Notes: generated by a model not told the origin, from the sequence alone. DNA of 64,000 nt from Streptomyces antimycoticus (GCF_005405925.1 NZ_BJHV01000001.1:3348001-3412000); one strand, 5' to 3'; shown: positions 18,555-28,120, counted from the first letter of the stretch. Made by a program: numbers and translations.

Positions 18555-19325
18555 ATGGGGACGGCAGCCGGAGAGGGCGGCGAGGGAGTACGGAGTGTAC
18601 TGCGCGCACTGGATCTGCTCGCCCTGTTCGACGAGTCCCACCGCTCCCGCAGCGTACGGGAGTTGGCCGACGCCACCGGACTGGCCAAATCCACCGTGGT
18701 CAGTCTGGTGGCCACCCTTGAGCAGCGCGGGCTGCTGTGGAGCCGGGGGGACGGCCGGCTCACCCCCGGTGCGGGCCTGCTGCGCTGGGCGGCGCTCGCA
18801 CAGGACGCCTGGCGGCTGCCCCCGGAGGCGGTGGAGTGCCTGCGCGTCCTGTCCGTACGGTCCGGCGGCGAGTCCTCCCGGATCTACATCCGACAGGGGG
18901 CCTCCCGGGTGTGCGTGGCCCAGCACGAGGGCACCCAGCAGCTGCGCCATGTGGTGCGCATCGGCGAGGAGATGCCGCTGTGGGCCGGTGCCTCCGGGCA
19001 TGTCCTGCTCATCGGCGGCTCGCCCCGGACCCTGGGCCGGGTGGCCTCGGCGGCCGGGCGCGGCCCCGACTTCACCTCCGTCCTGGCCGAACGGGCGCGC
19101 CTGGCCGCGCAGCGGGGCTGGGCGGTCAGCCACGGCGAGCGCGAGGGCGGGGTGTCCGCAGTGGCCGCCCCCGTCACCGACGCGAGCGGGCAGGTCGTCG
19201 CCGCGGTGGGCCTCGGCGGCCCCACCAGCCGCTTCACCGAGGAGCGCGTCGAGTCCTTCCGCCCGGCGCTGACCGAGGCGGCGAGGCGGCTGTCGGAGCT
19301 GCGGTTCCTCGGCGAGAGCGGCTGA
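18555..19325 (+). CDS. IclR family transcriptional regulator
   Basis: A 256-residue regulator. The N-terminal winged helix (about residues 12-75) has VRELADATGLAKSTVVSLV; the C-terminal GAF-like effector domain (about 85-250) has MPLWAGASGHVLL and AVAAPVTDASGQVVAAVGL. ATG 18555 is favoured because GAGGAGGACG precedes it by 5-10 bp; an ATG at 18519 lies inside the operator-like repeats. It is convergent with the citryl-CoA-lyase-like gene, whose stop is only 3 bp away. IclR proteins commonly control acetate, glyoxylate or aromatic-acid catabolism, and control of that neighbour is a reasonable guess. Confidence 0.88.
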   Translation: MGTAAGEGGEGVRSVLRALDLLALFDESHRSRSVRELADATGLAKSTVVSLVATLEQRGLLWSRGDGRLTPGAGLLRWAALAQDAWRLPPEAVECLRVLSVRSGGESSRIYIRQGASRVCVAQHEGTQQLRHVVRIGEEMPLWAGASGHVLLIGGSPRTLGRVASAAGRGPDFTSVLAERARLAAQRGWAVSHGEREGGVSAVAAPVTDASGQVVAAVGLGGPTSRFTEERVESFRPALTEAARRLSELRFLGESG

Positions 19326-19328
19326 CGC

Positions 19329-20217
19329 TCACGCGCCCTCCGCGCCCTCCGCGCTGTCCGCGCGCCCTGTGCTTCCCTCGCTCTTCTCGCTCTCCGGCCG
19401 GATGAGGTCCCGGGGGCCGGGCCCTCGTAGGAGGGCAGCAGCCGTCGGGGAATGGGACCCTTGATCCTGGCTCCACCGGACTTCTCCTCCCAGGCGTGGG
19501 AGAGGATGCCCACGCTGCGGGAGAGCACGAACAGCCCGCGTCCGAGCTCGGGCGGAAAGCCGAGTTCGCTGTAGACGATGGCGGTGGCGCCGTCGATGTT
19601 CATCGGCACGGGACGGCTGCGGCCCTCCGCCAGTGCCCGCTCCAGGGCCGTCCCGGCGCGCAGCGCCCAGCCGGGCGCCTCGCCGTCCGCCACCCCCGCC
19701 GCGCCCACCAGGTCGAGCAGGGGGCTGCGGCGCGGGTCGTACGGGTGGAACCGGTGGCCGAATCCGGGGACATGGGAGCCCGTGGCGCGGTAGTCCGCCA
19801 CCAGGTCCTTCGCGGCGTCGTCGACGTCCGCCCCCTCGGCCACGGACTGCCCCAGCTCGGTCAGCACCCGCATGCACTGCTGACCGGCCCCGCCGTGGAC
19901 GTCCCCCAGGAGGTTCACCCCGGTGGCCACCGCGTTGTTCAGCCCCAGTCCGCAGGTGGCGGCCATGCGGGCGACGGCGATCGACGGGGCCTGGGGCCCG
20001 TGGTCGACGGCGGCGACGAGCGCGGCCTCCAGCAGCCGGCCCTGGGTCCGGGTGGGCAACTCGCCGCGCAGCATCAGCCAGATGGTCTCGGCGAAGGACA
20101 TCTGGCCGATCAACTGCTCCACCGGGTAGCCGCGCAGCAGGATCTCACCCGGCCGGATGCGGCTGACGGCGCGCGCTCTCCGACCGCGGACAGCGTCACG
20201 GGCGTGGTCGTCTTCAT
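19329..20217 (-). pseudogene. Citryl-CoA lyase / citrate-synthase-like, two apparent frameshifts
   Basis: The body is clearly citrate-synthase superfamily: RIRPGEILLRGYPVEQLIG, ALVAAVDHGPQAPSIAVAR, GDVHGGAGQQ, HVPGFGHRFHP (catalytic histidine loop) and PMNIDGATAIVYSELGFPP. Such proteins cleave citryl-CoA or condense oxaloacetate with acyl-CoA. Two shifts interrupt it. At about 20170-20178 the start segment (MKTTTPVTLSAVGERA) is out of frame with the body. At about 19412-19420 the body loses frame in a CCCCC run; adding one C gives RDLIRPESEKSE and a stop at 19329. With one base added at each place, 889 bp become 297 codons. Either a young pseudogene or base-calling errors. Confidence 0.72.
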
Positions 20218-20402
20218 CGCCCTGATGAGCGCGCTCACCGTGGCCAGGCCCTGGCGCGGGAGACGCGCGGGGCCGCCGAACCGGCCGAGGAGACGGCCAC
20301 GCGGAAGCAGGACGTCCCGACGGCACCGTGACGCCATGGGGCGCCGCCGGGTCAGCCGCTGCCGCTGCCGGATCAGGTGCTGCCGGGGCACGCACCGCCG
20401 GG

Positions 20403-21305
20403 TCAGCCGCTGCCGTGGTCCCCGAGGAACGTCCGCAGCCGGCGCAGCGTCTCGTCCGGCGCCTCCTCGGGAAGGTAGTGGTCGCACGGCAGCGCGTGCC
20501 CGCGCACATCGTCCGCGTAGCCGCGCCAGACCTCCGGTACGTCGTAGTGGCGGCCGACGAAACCGTGCGCGCCCCACAGGGCCAGCAGCGGTGCGGTGAC
20601 CCGGCGGCCCGCGGCGGCGTCCGCGTCGTCGTGGACCAGGTCGATGGAGGCGGCGGCGCGGTAGTCCTCGCAGCTGGCGTGGATGGCCGCGGGATCCGAG
20701 AAGCAGCGGATGTACTCGGCCTGGGCCGCCTCGTCGAACGGGGTTCCGCCACCGTGGCGGGCCCCCATCCGGGTACGGATCCAGAACGCGGGGTCCTGGC
20801 CGATGAGGTGTTCCGGGATGCCGTTCCGCGCCGCCAGGAAGAACCAGTGGTAGTACCCGAGCCCGAAGTCCTTGTCGGCGTGCTGGAAGACGTATCGCGT
20901 GGGCACGATGTCGAGCACCGCGAGCGCGGAGACCGCCCCCGGATGGTCGAGGGCCAGCCGGTGGCCGACCCGGGCGCCCCGGTCGTGGCCGACGACCGCG
21001 AAGCGGTCGAAGCCCAGCTCCCGCATCACCAGTAGCTGGTCGCGCGCCATGGCCCGCTTGGAATAGGTGGTGTGCTCGGCGTCGGACACGGGCTTGTGGC
21101 TGTCGCCGTAGCCGCGCAGATCGGTGAGGACGACGCGGTGGGTGGCCGCGAGCGCCGGGGCGATGTGGTGCCAGATCATATGGGTCTGCGGATAGCCGTG
21201 CAGGAGCAGAACGGGCGGCCCGTCCCCGGCCGTGCGTACGTTGATTCCCACACCCTCGACGTCAAGGGTGCGGCGGTCGAAGTCGCCCAGCAGCTGATCG
21301 CTCAT
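20403..21305 (-). CDS. Haloacetate (fluoroacetate) dehalogenase-like hydrolase
   Basis: A 300-residue alpha/beta hydrolase closely resembling DehH1/FAcD enzymes, which displace halide from haloacetates to form glycolate. ATG at 21303-21305. The oxyanion region is LLHGYPQTH (residues 34-42). The nucleophile elbow is GHDRG with Asp108, flanked by Arg109 and Arg112 for carboxylate binding; Asp132 lies in LDIVPT; His153-Trp154 and Tyr215 match the residues that hold the leaving halide in fluoroacetate dehalogenase; His276 is the catalytic base. The tryptophan-containing GWG segment of characterised enzymes is GARHG here, so substrate size may differ. It is divergent from a LysR gene with a palindromic operator between them. 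Cytoplasmic, no signal peptide. Confidence 0.85.
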   Translation of the reverse strand: MSDQLLGDFDRRTLDVEGVGINVRTAGDGPPVLLLHGYPQTHMIWHHIAPALAATHRVVLTDLRGYGDSHKPVSDAEHTTYSKRAMARDQLLVMRELGFDRFAVVGHDRGARVGHRLALDHPGAVSALAVLDIVPTRYVFQHADKDFGLGYYHWFFLAARNGIPEHLIGQDPAFWIRTRMGARHGGGTPFDEAAQAEYIRCFSDPAAIHASCEDYRAAASIDLVHDDADAAAGRRVTAPLLALWGAHGFVGRHYDVPEVWRGYADDVRGHALPCDHYLPEEAPDETLRRLRTFLGDHGSG

Positions 21306-21358
21306 GATCCGATCCCAGCAGCCGCCGCGGTGCGCGTCCAAGACCCGTTGACGACAAT

Positions 21359-21378
21359 CCTTATAGGCGCCACCTATG
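21359..21378. promoter_or_regulatory. LysR-type operator 1
   Basis: CCTTATAGGCGCCACCTATG contains the inverted repeat ATAGG-N5-CCTAT and a T-N11-A core, the LysR signature. It lies between the divergent dehalogenase and LysR genes. Its first 12 bases recur exactly, on the opposite strand, in the site at 22347. Confidence 0.75.
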
Positions 21379-21453
21379 GACGTGTGAGGGTGGCGAGCCT
21401 GTGAGGGTGGCGGGCGGACCCATGAGGGCGGCGAGGCGCGGGGAGGCGGCGCG

Positions 21454-22328
21454 GTGGATGTGCGGCAGCTGGAGTACTTCCTGGCCGTGGTGGACCACGG
21501 CGGATTCAACCGGGCGGCCTCCGCGCTGTATCTGTCCCAGCCCTCCCTCTCCCAGGCCATCCGCGCCCTGGAGCGCGACCTGGGCAGCGACCTCTTCCAC
21601 CGCATCGGCCGCCGGGCGGTCCTCACCGACGCGGGCACGGCGCTGATCGCACCGGCGCGGGAAGCGGTGCGCAGCCTGCAGCTCGCGCGGGCCAGTGTGG
21701 AGTCGGTGCACGGGCTGCGCGGGGCAGGGTGGACATCGCGGCCCCGCCCTCACAGGCCGTCGAGCCGCTGACGGGGCTGATCGACCGCTTCACCCGGGCC
21801 CATCCCGCGGTGTCCGTGCGGGTGCAGGCCGCGTTCACCCCGCGCGATGTGACGGAGATGGTGCGCACCGGCGTATGCGAGCTGGGGCTGCTGGCCTCCC
21901 CCGAGGCCGAGCCGCAGGGCGATGTGCGCACGTACCCCCTGCTCGAACAGCGCTTCGTCCTGCTGACACCCCCGGACGGGCCGTTCCGCCCCGGAGTGCC
22001 GGTACGCCATGAGCAGTTGGCCGGACATCGGCTGATCGTGGGCCAGAAGGGCACCGGGATGCGCCGTTTCGTCGACGACCTCCGGGCCGAGGGCGTCGGG
22101 CTGACGGTCGTGGTCGAAACCGAGCACCGGGTGGCGATCCTGCCGCTGGTCCTGCGGGGCGTCGGCCTGGCCGTGGTCGCGGACGCCTGGCGCGGCCTCG
22201 CCGAGCGGGCGGGGGCGCTGGTCCTGGACCTCGAGCCGAGCACGAGCCTGCATATCGCCCTGGTCAGCCGACGCGCCCCGCTGACGCCGGCGGCGGAGGC
22301 GTTCGTCAGCAGCGCCACAGGGCAGTAG
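21454..22328 (+). pseudogene. LysR family regulator with a single apparent frameshift
   Basis: The N-terminal winged helix is complete (VRQLEYFLAVVDHGGFNRAA; LSQPSLSQAIRALERDLG), followed by the linker helix. At about 21718-21726 the frame breaks: CGCGGGGCAGG should probably be CGCGGGGGCAGG, after which GRVDIAAPPSQAVEPL and the whole effector domain continue to the stop at 22328. One added base gives 291 residues, a normal LysR length. GTG start with GGGAGG upstream. It is divergent from the dehalogenase and 93 bp before the tartrate dehydrogenase, both of which have matching operators, so it probably activates them. The shift sits in a G run and may be a base-calling error. Confidence 0.8.
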
Positions 22329-22346
22329 GAACAGCCACGGCGTAGT

Positions 22347-22366
22347 CATAAGGCGCGCCTATAAGG
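22347..22366. promoter_or_regulatory. LysR-type operator 2
   Basis: CATAAGGCGCGCCTATAAGG, read on the minus strand, begins with the same 12 bases as operator 1 (CCTTATAGGCGC) and ends TTATG against CTATG. It lies 56 bp before the tartrate dehydrogenase start, suggesting shared control by the LysR protein. Confidence 0.75.
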
Positions 22367-22421
22367 CACATGGGATTTGCGTCTTGGACGCGGTGGGCGC
22401 TCCCCTGCTGCAATCCCCTCC

Positions 22422-23492
22422 ATGACGAACCGCCGCACGACCACCCACCGCATCGCCCTGATCCCCGGCGACGGCATCGGCAACGAGGTCATCCCGGCCG
22501 CCCGCCGCGTCCTGGACGCCGTCGCCGCCCGGCACGGCCTCGGCTTCAGCTACGCGACGTTCGACTGGTCCTGTGAGCGCTATGTCAACCAGGGCGCGAT
22601 GATGCCCGACGACGGTCTGGAGCGACTGCGCGGCCATGACGCGATCCTGCTCGGCGCGGTCGGCTACCCCGGCGTCCCCGACCATGTCTCGCTGTGGGGT
22701 CTGCTGATCCCCATCCGCCGGGGCTTCCAGCAGTACGTCAATCTGCGCCCCATCCGCGTCTTCGAGGGCGTGCCCAGCCCGCTGCGCGAGGCGAGGCCCG
22801 GCGATGTGGACCTCGTCGTGGTCCGGGAGAACGTCGAGGGCGAGTACGGCGAGATCGGCGGCCGCCTCGGACGGGGGCTTCCGGAGGAAATGGCCGTCCA
22901 GGAGGCGGTGTTCACCCGTAAGGGCGTCACCCGCGTGCTGGACTACGCGTTCTCGCTCGCCGAGCGGCGCGGCGGACACCTCACCTCGGCCACCAAGTCC
23001 AACGGCATCATCCACACCATGCCGTTCTGGGACGAGCTCGTGGCCGAACGCGCCGCCGCGTACCCGGAGGTGGCCTGGGGCCAGGAGCACATCGACGCTC
23101 TCGCCGCCAAGTTCGTCCTCGACCCGCGGCGCTTCGACGTGGTCGTGGCCTCCAACCTCTTCGGCGACATCCTCAGCGACCTCGCCGCCGCGGTCGCCGG
23201 CAGCATCGGCATCGCCCCCGCGGCCAACCTCAACCCCGAACGCGACTTCCCGTCCATGTTCGAACCCGTCCACGGCTCCGCCCCCGACATCGCCGGACGC
23301 GGTATCGCCAACCCGCTGGGCGCGATCTGGTCCGCCGCCATGATGCTCGACCACCTCGGTCACCCCGAGGCGGCCACCCGCATCACCGACGCCATCGCGA
23401 CCGTCCTGGCGAAGACCGCCGTCCGCACCCCGGACCTGGGCGGCACGGCCACCACGGAGGAATTCACCGACGCCCTGCTCGAACTGGTCTGA
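22422..23492 (+). CDS. Tartrate / D-malate dehydrogenase (isopropylmalate dehydrogenase family)
   Basis: A 356-residue NAD- and divalent-metal-dependent beta-decarboxylating dehydrogenase. The N-terminus HRIALIPGDGIGNEVIP, then RYVNQGAMMPDDGLERL and VSLWGLLIPIRRGFQQYVNL fit the tartrate/D-malate subgroup better than LeuB. The metal-binding aspartates are in NLFGDILSDLAAAV, and FEPVHGSAPDIAGRG is the cofactor loop. Start ATG at 22422; the ribosome site is weak. The upstream LysR operator and nearby dehalogenase suggest a role in using a hydroxylated or halogenated small acid. That link is inference. Confidence 0.88.
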   Translation: MTNRRTTTHRIALIPGDGIGNEVIPAARRVLDAVAARHGLGFSYATFDWSCERYVNQGAMMPDDGLERLRGHDAILLGAVGYPGVPDHVSLWGLLIPIRRGFQQYVNLRPIRVFEGVPSPLREARPGDVDLVVVRENVEGEYGEIGGRLGRGLPEEMAVQEAVFTRKGVTRVLDYAFSLAERRGGHLTSATKSNGIIHTMPFWDELVAERAAAYPEVAWGQEHIDALAAKFVLDPRRFDVVVASNLFGDILSDLAAAVAGSIGIAPAANLNPERDFPSMFEPVHGSAPDIAGRGIANPLGAIWSAAMMLDHLGHPEAATRITDAIATVLAKTAVRTPDLGGTATTEEFTDALLELV

Positions 23493-23609
23493 CGCGCCTG
23501 GGGTGGGGCTGTCCCCAGGGCGATCCGGGAGGCCTGCCGGATCGCTGCCGGGCCCGGCGGCCTCTAGCGTGGCCATTCGGTCGCGTGGAGGCTCGGAGGG
23601 GGACATCGG

Positions 23610-24872
23610 ATGAACGTGATCAAGCGCAGGCGGGTGCGGGGCGGATTCCTCACGCTGGCGGTGGCGATGGGTGTCGCGGCGGTGACACCGGCCGGGACGC
23701 CGTGGCGGAACACCGCCGCCACGGCCACCGCGGCCGAATCCGGGGTGGCCGAACCCACCGCTGCAAAGTCCACCACGGCCGAATCCACGGTGGCCGAATC
23801 CACCGTAATGGGGTTCACCGACGCCGCCGACCACACCCGGCTGCGCGCACTCCTGCGGCGGCTGACCACGGTCGACGGCGCGCCCGGAGCGCTCGTGGAG
23901 GTGCGGAACCGCCACGGCGGCAGCTCCGTGCTGACCAGCGGCGTCGCGGATGTGAAGAGCCATGCGCCGGTGCGCCGTGACAGCAGGTTCCGGATCGGCA
24001 GCGTGACCAAGCCGTTCGTGGCGACGGTCGTGCTCCAGCTGGTGGGCGAGCATCGCGTCGTCCTCGACGCGCCGGTGGAGCGCTACCTGCCCGGTGTCGT
24101 CCGCGGACACGGGAACGACGGGCGGCGGATCACCGTCCGCCAGTTGCTCCAGCACACCAGCGGCGTGCCCGACTACCTCGCCCATCTCACCCCGCAGGAG
24201 ATCCTCGAGGACCCGCTCGCCCACCACGACATCCGCGACCTCGTGAACATCGCGCTCGCCCATCCCCCGACCTTCGAGCCCGGCACCGGCTGGCGTTACT
24301 CCAACACGGGCTATCTGCTCGCCGGCATGCTCATCGAGAAGGTGACCGGCCACCCGTACGGCGAGGAGATCCATCGGCGCATCATCGCGCCGCTCGGCCT
24401 GCGCGAGACGTACGTACCGGGCGACGCCCTGTCGATCCCCGGACCGCACCCGCGCGGGTATGCGCGGCCGGGCGAGGACGCGCCGCTCGTGGACATCACC
24501 AAGATCAACCCTTCGGTCGCGGGCCCGGGCGGCAGCATGATCTCCAGCGGCACCGACCTCAACCGGTTCCTGGCCGCCCTCGTACGCGGCAGGCTGCTGC
24601 GCCCGGCCCAGCTGAGGCAGATGATGAACACCCGCCCGACCGGCAACCCGGACGGCCGGGCGTACGGCCTCGGCCTGGAGAGCAGGCCCCTGCCCTGCGG
24701 CGGCCTCTCCTGGGGGCACACCGGCGATGCGCTCGGGTACGAGACGATGGCCGGCGCCACGGTCGAGGGCAGGCAGGCGACGGTCATGGTGAACCTCGAC
24801 CCGGGCGGCTCGGACGCACAGGACGACGACATGAAGGCCGCCGTCCGGACGGCGCTGTGCGGGAGCCGGTAG
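23610..24872 (+). CDS. Secreted serine hydrolase (class C beta-lactamase/DD-carboxypeptidase fold)
   Basis: A 420-residue exported enzyme of the beta-lactamase/AmpH/EstB superfamily. A basic N-terminus (KRRRVRG) plus hydrophobic segment forms a signal peptide, followed by a repetitive linker (TAESTVAESTV). The catalytic SxxK is Ser131-Lys134 in RIGSVTKPF, the YxN is Tyr230-Ser-Asn232 in YSNTGYLL, and the KTG-like triad is HTG in WGHTGDALGYE. These support a serine acyl-enzyme; peptide, ester and lactam substrates are all possible. GGAGGGGGA precedes the ATG. A strong hairpin lies 37 bp beyond the stop. Confidence 0.88.
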   Translation: MNVIKRRRVRGGFLTLAVAMGVAAVTPAGTPWRNTAATATAAESGVAEPTAAKSTTAESTVAESTVMGFTDAADHTRLRALLRRLTTVDGAPGALVEVRNRHGGSSVLTSGVADVKSHAPVRRDSRFRIGSVTKPFVATVVLQLVGEHRVVLDAPVERYLPGVVRGHGNDGRRITVRQLLQHTSGVPDYLAHLTPQEILEDPLAHHDIRDLVNIALAHPPTFEPGTGWRYSNTGYLLAGMLIEKVTGHPYGEEIHRRIIAPLGLRETYVPGDALSIPGPHPRGYARPGEDAPLVDITKINPSVAGPGGSMISSGTDLNRFLAALVRGRLLRPAQLRQMMNTRPTGNPDGRAYGLGLESRPLPCGGLSWGHTGDALGYETMAGATVEGRQATVMVNLDPGGSDAQDDDMKAAVRTALCGSR

Positions 24873-24908
24873 CTCGGCACGCGGTACCGGCGTGCCCCGC
24901 CACACGGA

Positions 24909-24965
24909 CGACGGGGCTCCCCGTGCCCGGGCGCGGTGGCGCCACGTGCTCGGGGAGCCCCGTCG
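24909..24965. terminator. Bidirectional hairpin terminator
   Basis: Perfect 15-bp arms CGACGGGGCTCCCCG (24909-24923) and CGGGGAGCCCCGTCG (24951-24965) enclose a GC-rich loop. It separates the convergent serine hydrolase and bL37 genes. No U tract follows, as is usual in Streptomyces. Confidence 0.8.
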
Positions 24966-24999
24966 GTGTCACTCGGCAGAGCGCCTCGGATCAGGATGA

Positions 25000-25077
25000 T
25001 CAGGACTGGGGCCGGCTGCCGTGGTTGGCGCCGTTCTTACGACGGGCCTTCTTCTTGCGACGTCGCTTCGACGACAT
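25000..25077 (-). CDS. 50S ribosomal protein bL37
   Basis: A 25-residue, extremely basic protein: MSSKRRRKKKARRKN, then GANHGSRPQS. The lysine/arginine cluster followed by ANHG-RP matches actinobacterial bL37, a tiny large-subunit protein first seen in mycobacterial ribosome structures. Start ATG at 25075-25077 with GGAGAGGAGG 5 bp upstream, an unusually strong ribosome site. A promoter with a 17-bp spacer lies just upstream, and a hairpin lies beyond the stop. It is easily missed because of its size. Confidence 0.85.
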   Translation of the reverse strand: MSSKRRRKKKARRKNGANHGSRPQS

Positions 25078-25107
25078 GTCGCCTCCTCTCCAACGATGCT
25101 TTCGCCC

Positions 25108-25136
25108 TATATGTACCGATCAGACCGGCATCTCAA
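25108..25136 (-). promoter_or_regulatory. Promoter of the bL37 gene
   Basis: On the minus strand TTGAGA (25131-25136) and CATATA (25108-25113) are separated by 17 bp, a good match to a housekeeping sigma promoter, about 31 bp upstream of the bL37 start. Confidence 0.6.
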
Positions 25137-25292
25137 GCGGTGATCACGCGGGCGCGTACCCAGCCCCGCCCCTCGCTACGTCACCCGCTTCCGTGAAGCA
25201 CCTCACGTCACCGCCCTGCCTTGCCATCCCGAGGTGGGCGGGGCCACTGTGGAAGGGCCTGCTCCTGTGAGAGGAGGGCAAGGTAGGACCCC

Positions 25293-27862
25293 ATGGACAG
25301 ACCGGGTGCGCTCGGCCGGCCGGCCCCCGACATGATCGGCGAGCCTCTCGACACGTCAGCCGCCATCGTCCTCACGGACCCCGGCGGGCGCGTGACGGCG
25401 TGGAGCACGGGAGCTCGACGGCTGCTGGGGTATGCCCCTGCGGAGATCATCGGCAGCCTCGCCGCCGATCTGTTCGCCTCTGCCCCGGACTTCCCGGCAG
25501 GGAAGCAGGTGGAGCAGGGCAGGCCGCGGGAGAAGCAGGGCGCGGGTCAGGAGCAGGGCAGGCCGCGGGAAGAGCGGGACGGGTCGCAGGAGCAGACAAG
25601 GCACACCGCCGTCGTCCGCCATCGCGACGGCCACCGGCTGACCGCGGAGGTGCTGACCGCCCCGCTGATCGAAGGCGATTCACGGGCCGGGGTCCTGCTG
25701 TTGTTCACACCGGATGCGTCGGCCACCCACGGTGACGACCGCCTCATGCGGTGGCTCTTCACCCAGTCACCCGTCGGACTGGTGATTTACGGCCGCGACC
25801 GCAAACTGCTGCGAGCGAACGACGAGATGGAGCGGAAGATCGAGCACCAGGAGGACGACGTACACGGGTTGCGCCCGTCCGAGATCCTGGAAGGGCCCGG
25901 GCTCGAAGGGCGGATCGACCACGTGGTGGCGACCGGGGAACACGACTCCCTGGAGTGCTACGTCAAGGTCCCCGGCGAGGACCGGGCGCACGCCTGGGTC
26001 ATGGATCTCTTTCCCCTCAAGGACGACACGGGGTATGTGCAAGCGGTGGCCGTGGCGGTCTTCGACTACTCACAGCAGTACGGCTCCAGGGAACGGCTGG
26101 CGGTGCTCGACGAGGCCAGGACCCGCATCGGCACAAGCCTGGATGTGACGGGCACCGCTCATGAACTGGCCGAGGTCGCCGTGCCCCGCTTCGCCGACTC
26201 GATCACCGTCGAGCTGCTGGACAGCGTCTTTCGGGGCGATCAGCCCCCGCCGCTCCCTCCGGGCGGGGTGACGCTGCGCCGGGCAGCACATGTGTCGGGG
26301 CCGGCCGACTTGACCGAGACCGTGAGCGGTCCGGGGGAGAGCCCGGGAGAGAGTCCGGGGGACGGCCCGGGGCCGGCTCCGGGGGAAACCCACTTCCACA
26401 CCGAGCCCTCACCACCGGCCCGGTGTCTGTTGACGTCGCAGGCAGTCGTGCATCAGGCGACCGACCCGGAGATCGCCGTCTGGCTCGCCACCGACCCGGT
26501 CCAAGCCGAGCAAGCCCGGCGGCACGGCCTGCACTCGCTGATCGCCGCTCCCCTCAAAGCGCGGGGCAAGGACCTGGGAGTGGTTCTCCTCGTCCGCCAC
26601 ACCGCGTCCCGGGAGCCCTTTACCGAGGACGACCTGTTCGTCACGGAGAACCTGGTCGCCAGGGCCGCCATCTGCATGGACAACGCCCGTCGTTACGCCC
26701 GCGAACACGGCATCGCCCTGGCCCTGCAGCGAAGTCTGCTGGCCTACCGACCGGAGGCACAGCACGCAGTCGATGTCGCCAGCCGCTATCTGCCGTCCGA
26801 GAGCGGTGCGGGGGTGGGAGGCGACTGGTTCGACGTGATCCCGCTGCCTTGTGCGCGGGTCGGGCTGGTCGTGGGCGATGTGGTCGGACACGGCATCAAC
26901 GCCTCCGCCGCCATGGGGCGGCTGCGCACGGCGGTACGCACGCTGGCCGACATCGACCTGCCCCCCGATGAACTCCTCACCCACCTCGATGACATCGTCA
27001 CCCACGCCACCCCGAAGGTGACGCGGACTCCGGCGAGATCGCCGCCGACCTGGGCGCCACCTGCCTCTACGCCATCTACGACCCCGTCTCCCGACACCTC
27101 ACCCTCGCCACAGCCGGCCACCCGGCCCCCGCCCTCGTCTCCCCCGGCGGCACCGTCCAGTCCATCGACCTGCCGACCGGCCCCCCGCTGGGCCTGGGAA
27201 GCCTGCCCTTCGAGGCAGCGGAGCTGGAGATACCCGAGGGCACTTCGCTGGTGCTCTTCACCGACGGCCTGCTCGAAGCGCGGAACCGAGACGTGGACGA
27301 AGGACTGGAAACACTGCGCCACAGCCTGGAACACCCCACCGCGGCGCCAACTCCCTCCGCCACACCCCCACCAGAAGCCCTGTGCGACTCCATCCTCGAA
27401 GCGATGCTGCCCGCGCCCGGGGGCCGCGCCCAAGCGGACGACATCGCCATGGTCATCGCCCGCACCCGCGCCCTGGACGAAAACCACGTCGCCCAATGGG
27501 ACCTGACCCGCGACCCCGCCATCGTCGCCGAAGCCCGCGAGCACGCTTCCCGACAGCTCACCACATGGGGCGTGGACAACGCCGTCTTCACCACCGAACT
27601 CGTGGTCAGCGAACTCGTCACCAACGCCATCCGCCACGCCACCGACCCCATCCAACTACGCCTGATCAGACAGCCCCACAGCCTGATCTGCGAAGTCTCC
27701 GACGGCAGCGCCACCACCCCCCACCTACGCCGCGCCCGACTCTTCGACGAAGGCGGCCGCGGCCTGCTCCTCGTAGCCCAACTAACCCCCCGCTGGGGCA
27801 CCCGCCACCAGCCCGGGGGCAAAACCATCTGGGCCGAACAATCCCTCTCCCCGGCGCCTTGA
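25293..27862 (+). pseudogene. PAS-PAS-GAF-SpoIIE-HATPase fusion, single apparent frameshift
   Basis: A paralogue of the protein at 6642 with the same domain order: PAS (TAWSTGARRLLGYAPAEIIG), a low-complexity insert with EQGRPRE repeats, second PAS, GAF, SpoIIE phosphatase (GVGGDWFDVIPL; VVGDVVGHGINAS) and C-terminal GHKL ATPase (ELVTNAIRHA; DEGGRGLLLVAQ). At about 27018-27022 the frame breaks inside the phosphatase: CCGAAGGTGACG should probably be CCGAAGGGTGACG, giving GDADSGEIAADLGA and continuing to 27862. One added base gives 856 residues. If the shift is real, the first product keeps sensor domains and part of the phosphatase and loses the ATPase. ATG 25293, with GAGAGGAGGGCAAGG upstream. 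Confidence 0.82.
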
Positions 27863-28120
27863 CCCGCTCGAGCAGCCCACTTCAGGCGCCGAGGCCCCTC
27901 GAGCCGCACCCGTGGGGCCTCGACGCCGGACAGATCATTCCGAAGAAGCAGGAGAGCCGTCAGCGCCCCGGTGTGAGTTGCTTTCCTGCCACGGGGCCAC
28001 GCATGCGAAGCAGCTTGCCCCCGGAACGTTGAAGACCCGGGGCCCTGGAGGGATGCAGGGGCGGGCCGCCATACAGTCGGCGCGCCCGGCCAGGGCGTAT
28101 GCCCAGGTCAGGTGGGTGGT

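Noticed and set aside
27863..28120. Possible gene between the SpoIIE fusion and rnpB
   Set aside because: Frames here run into rnpB and lack ribosome sites or recognisable domains; treated as non-coding.
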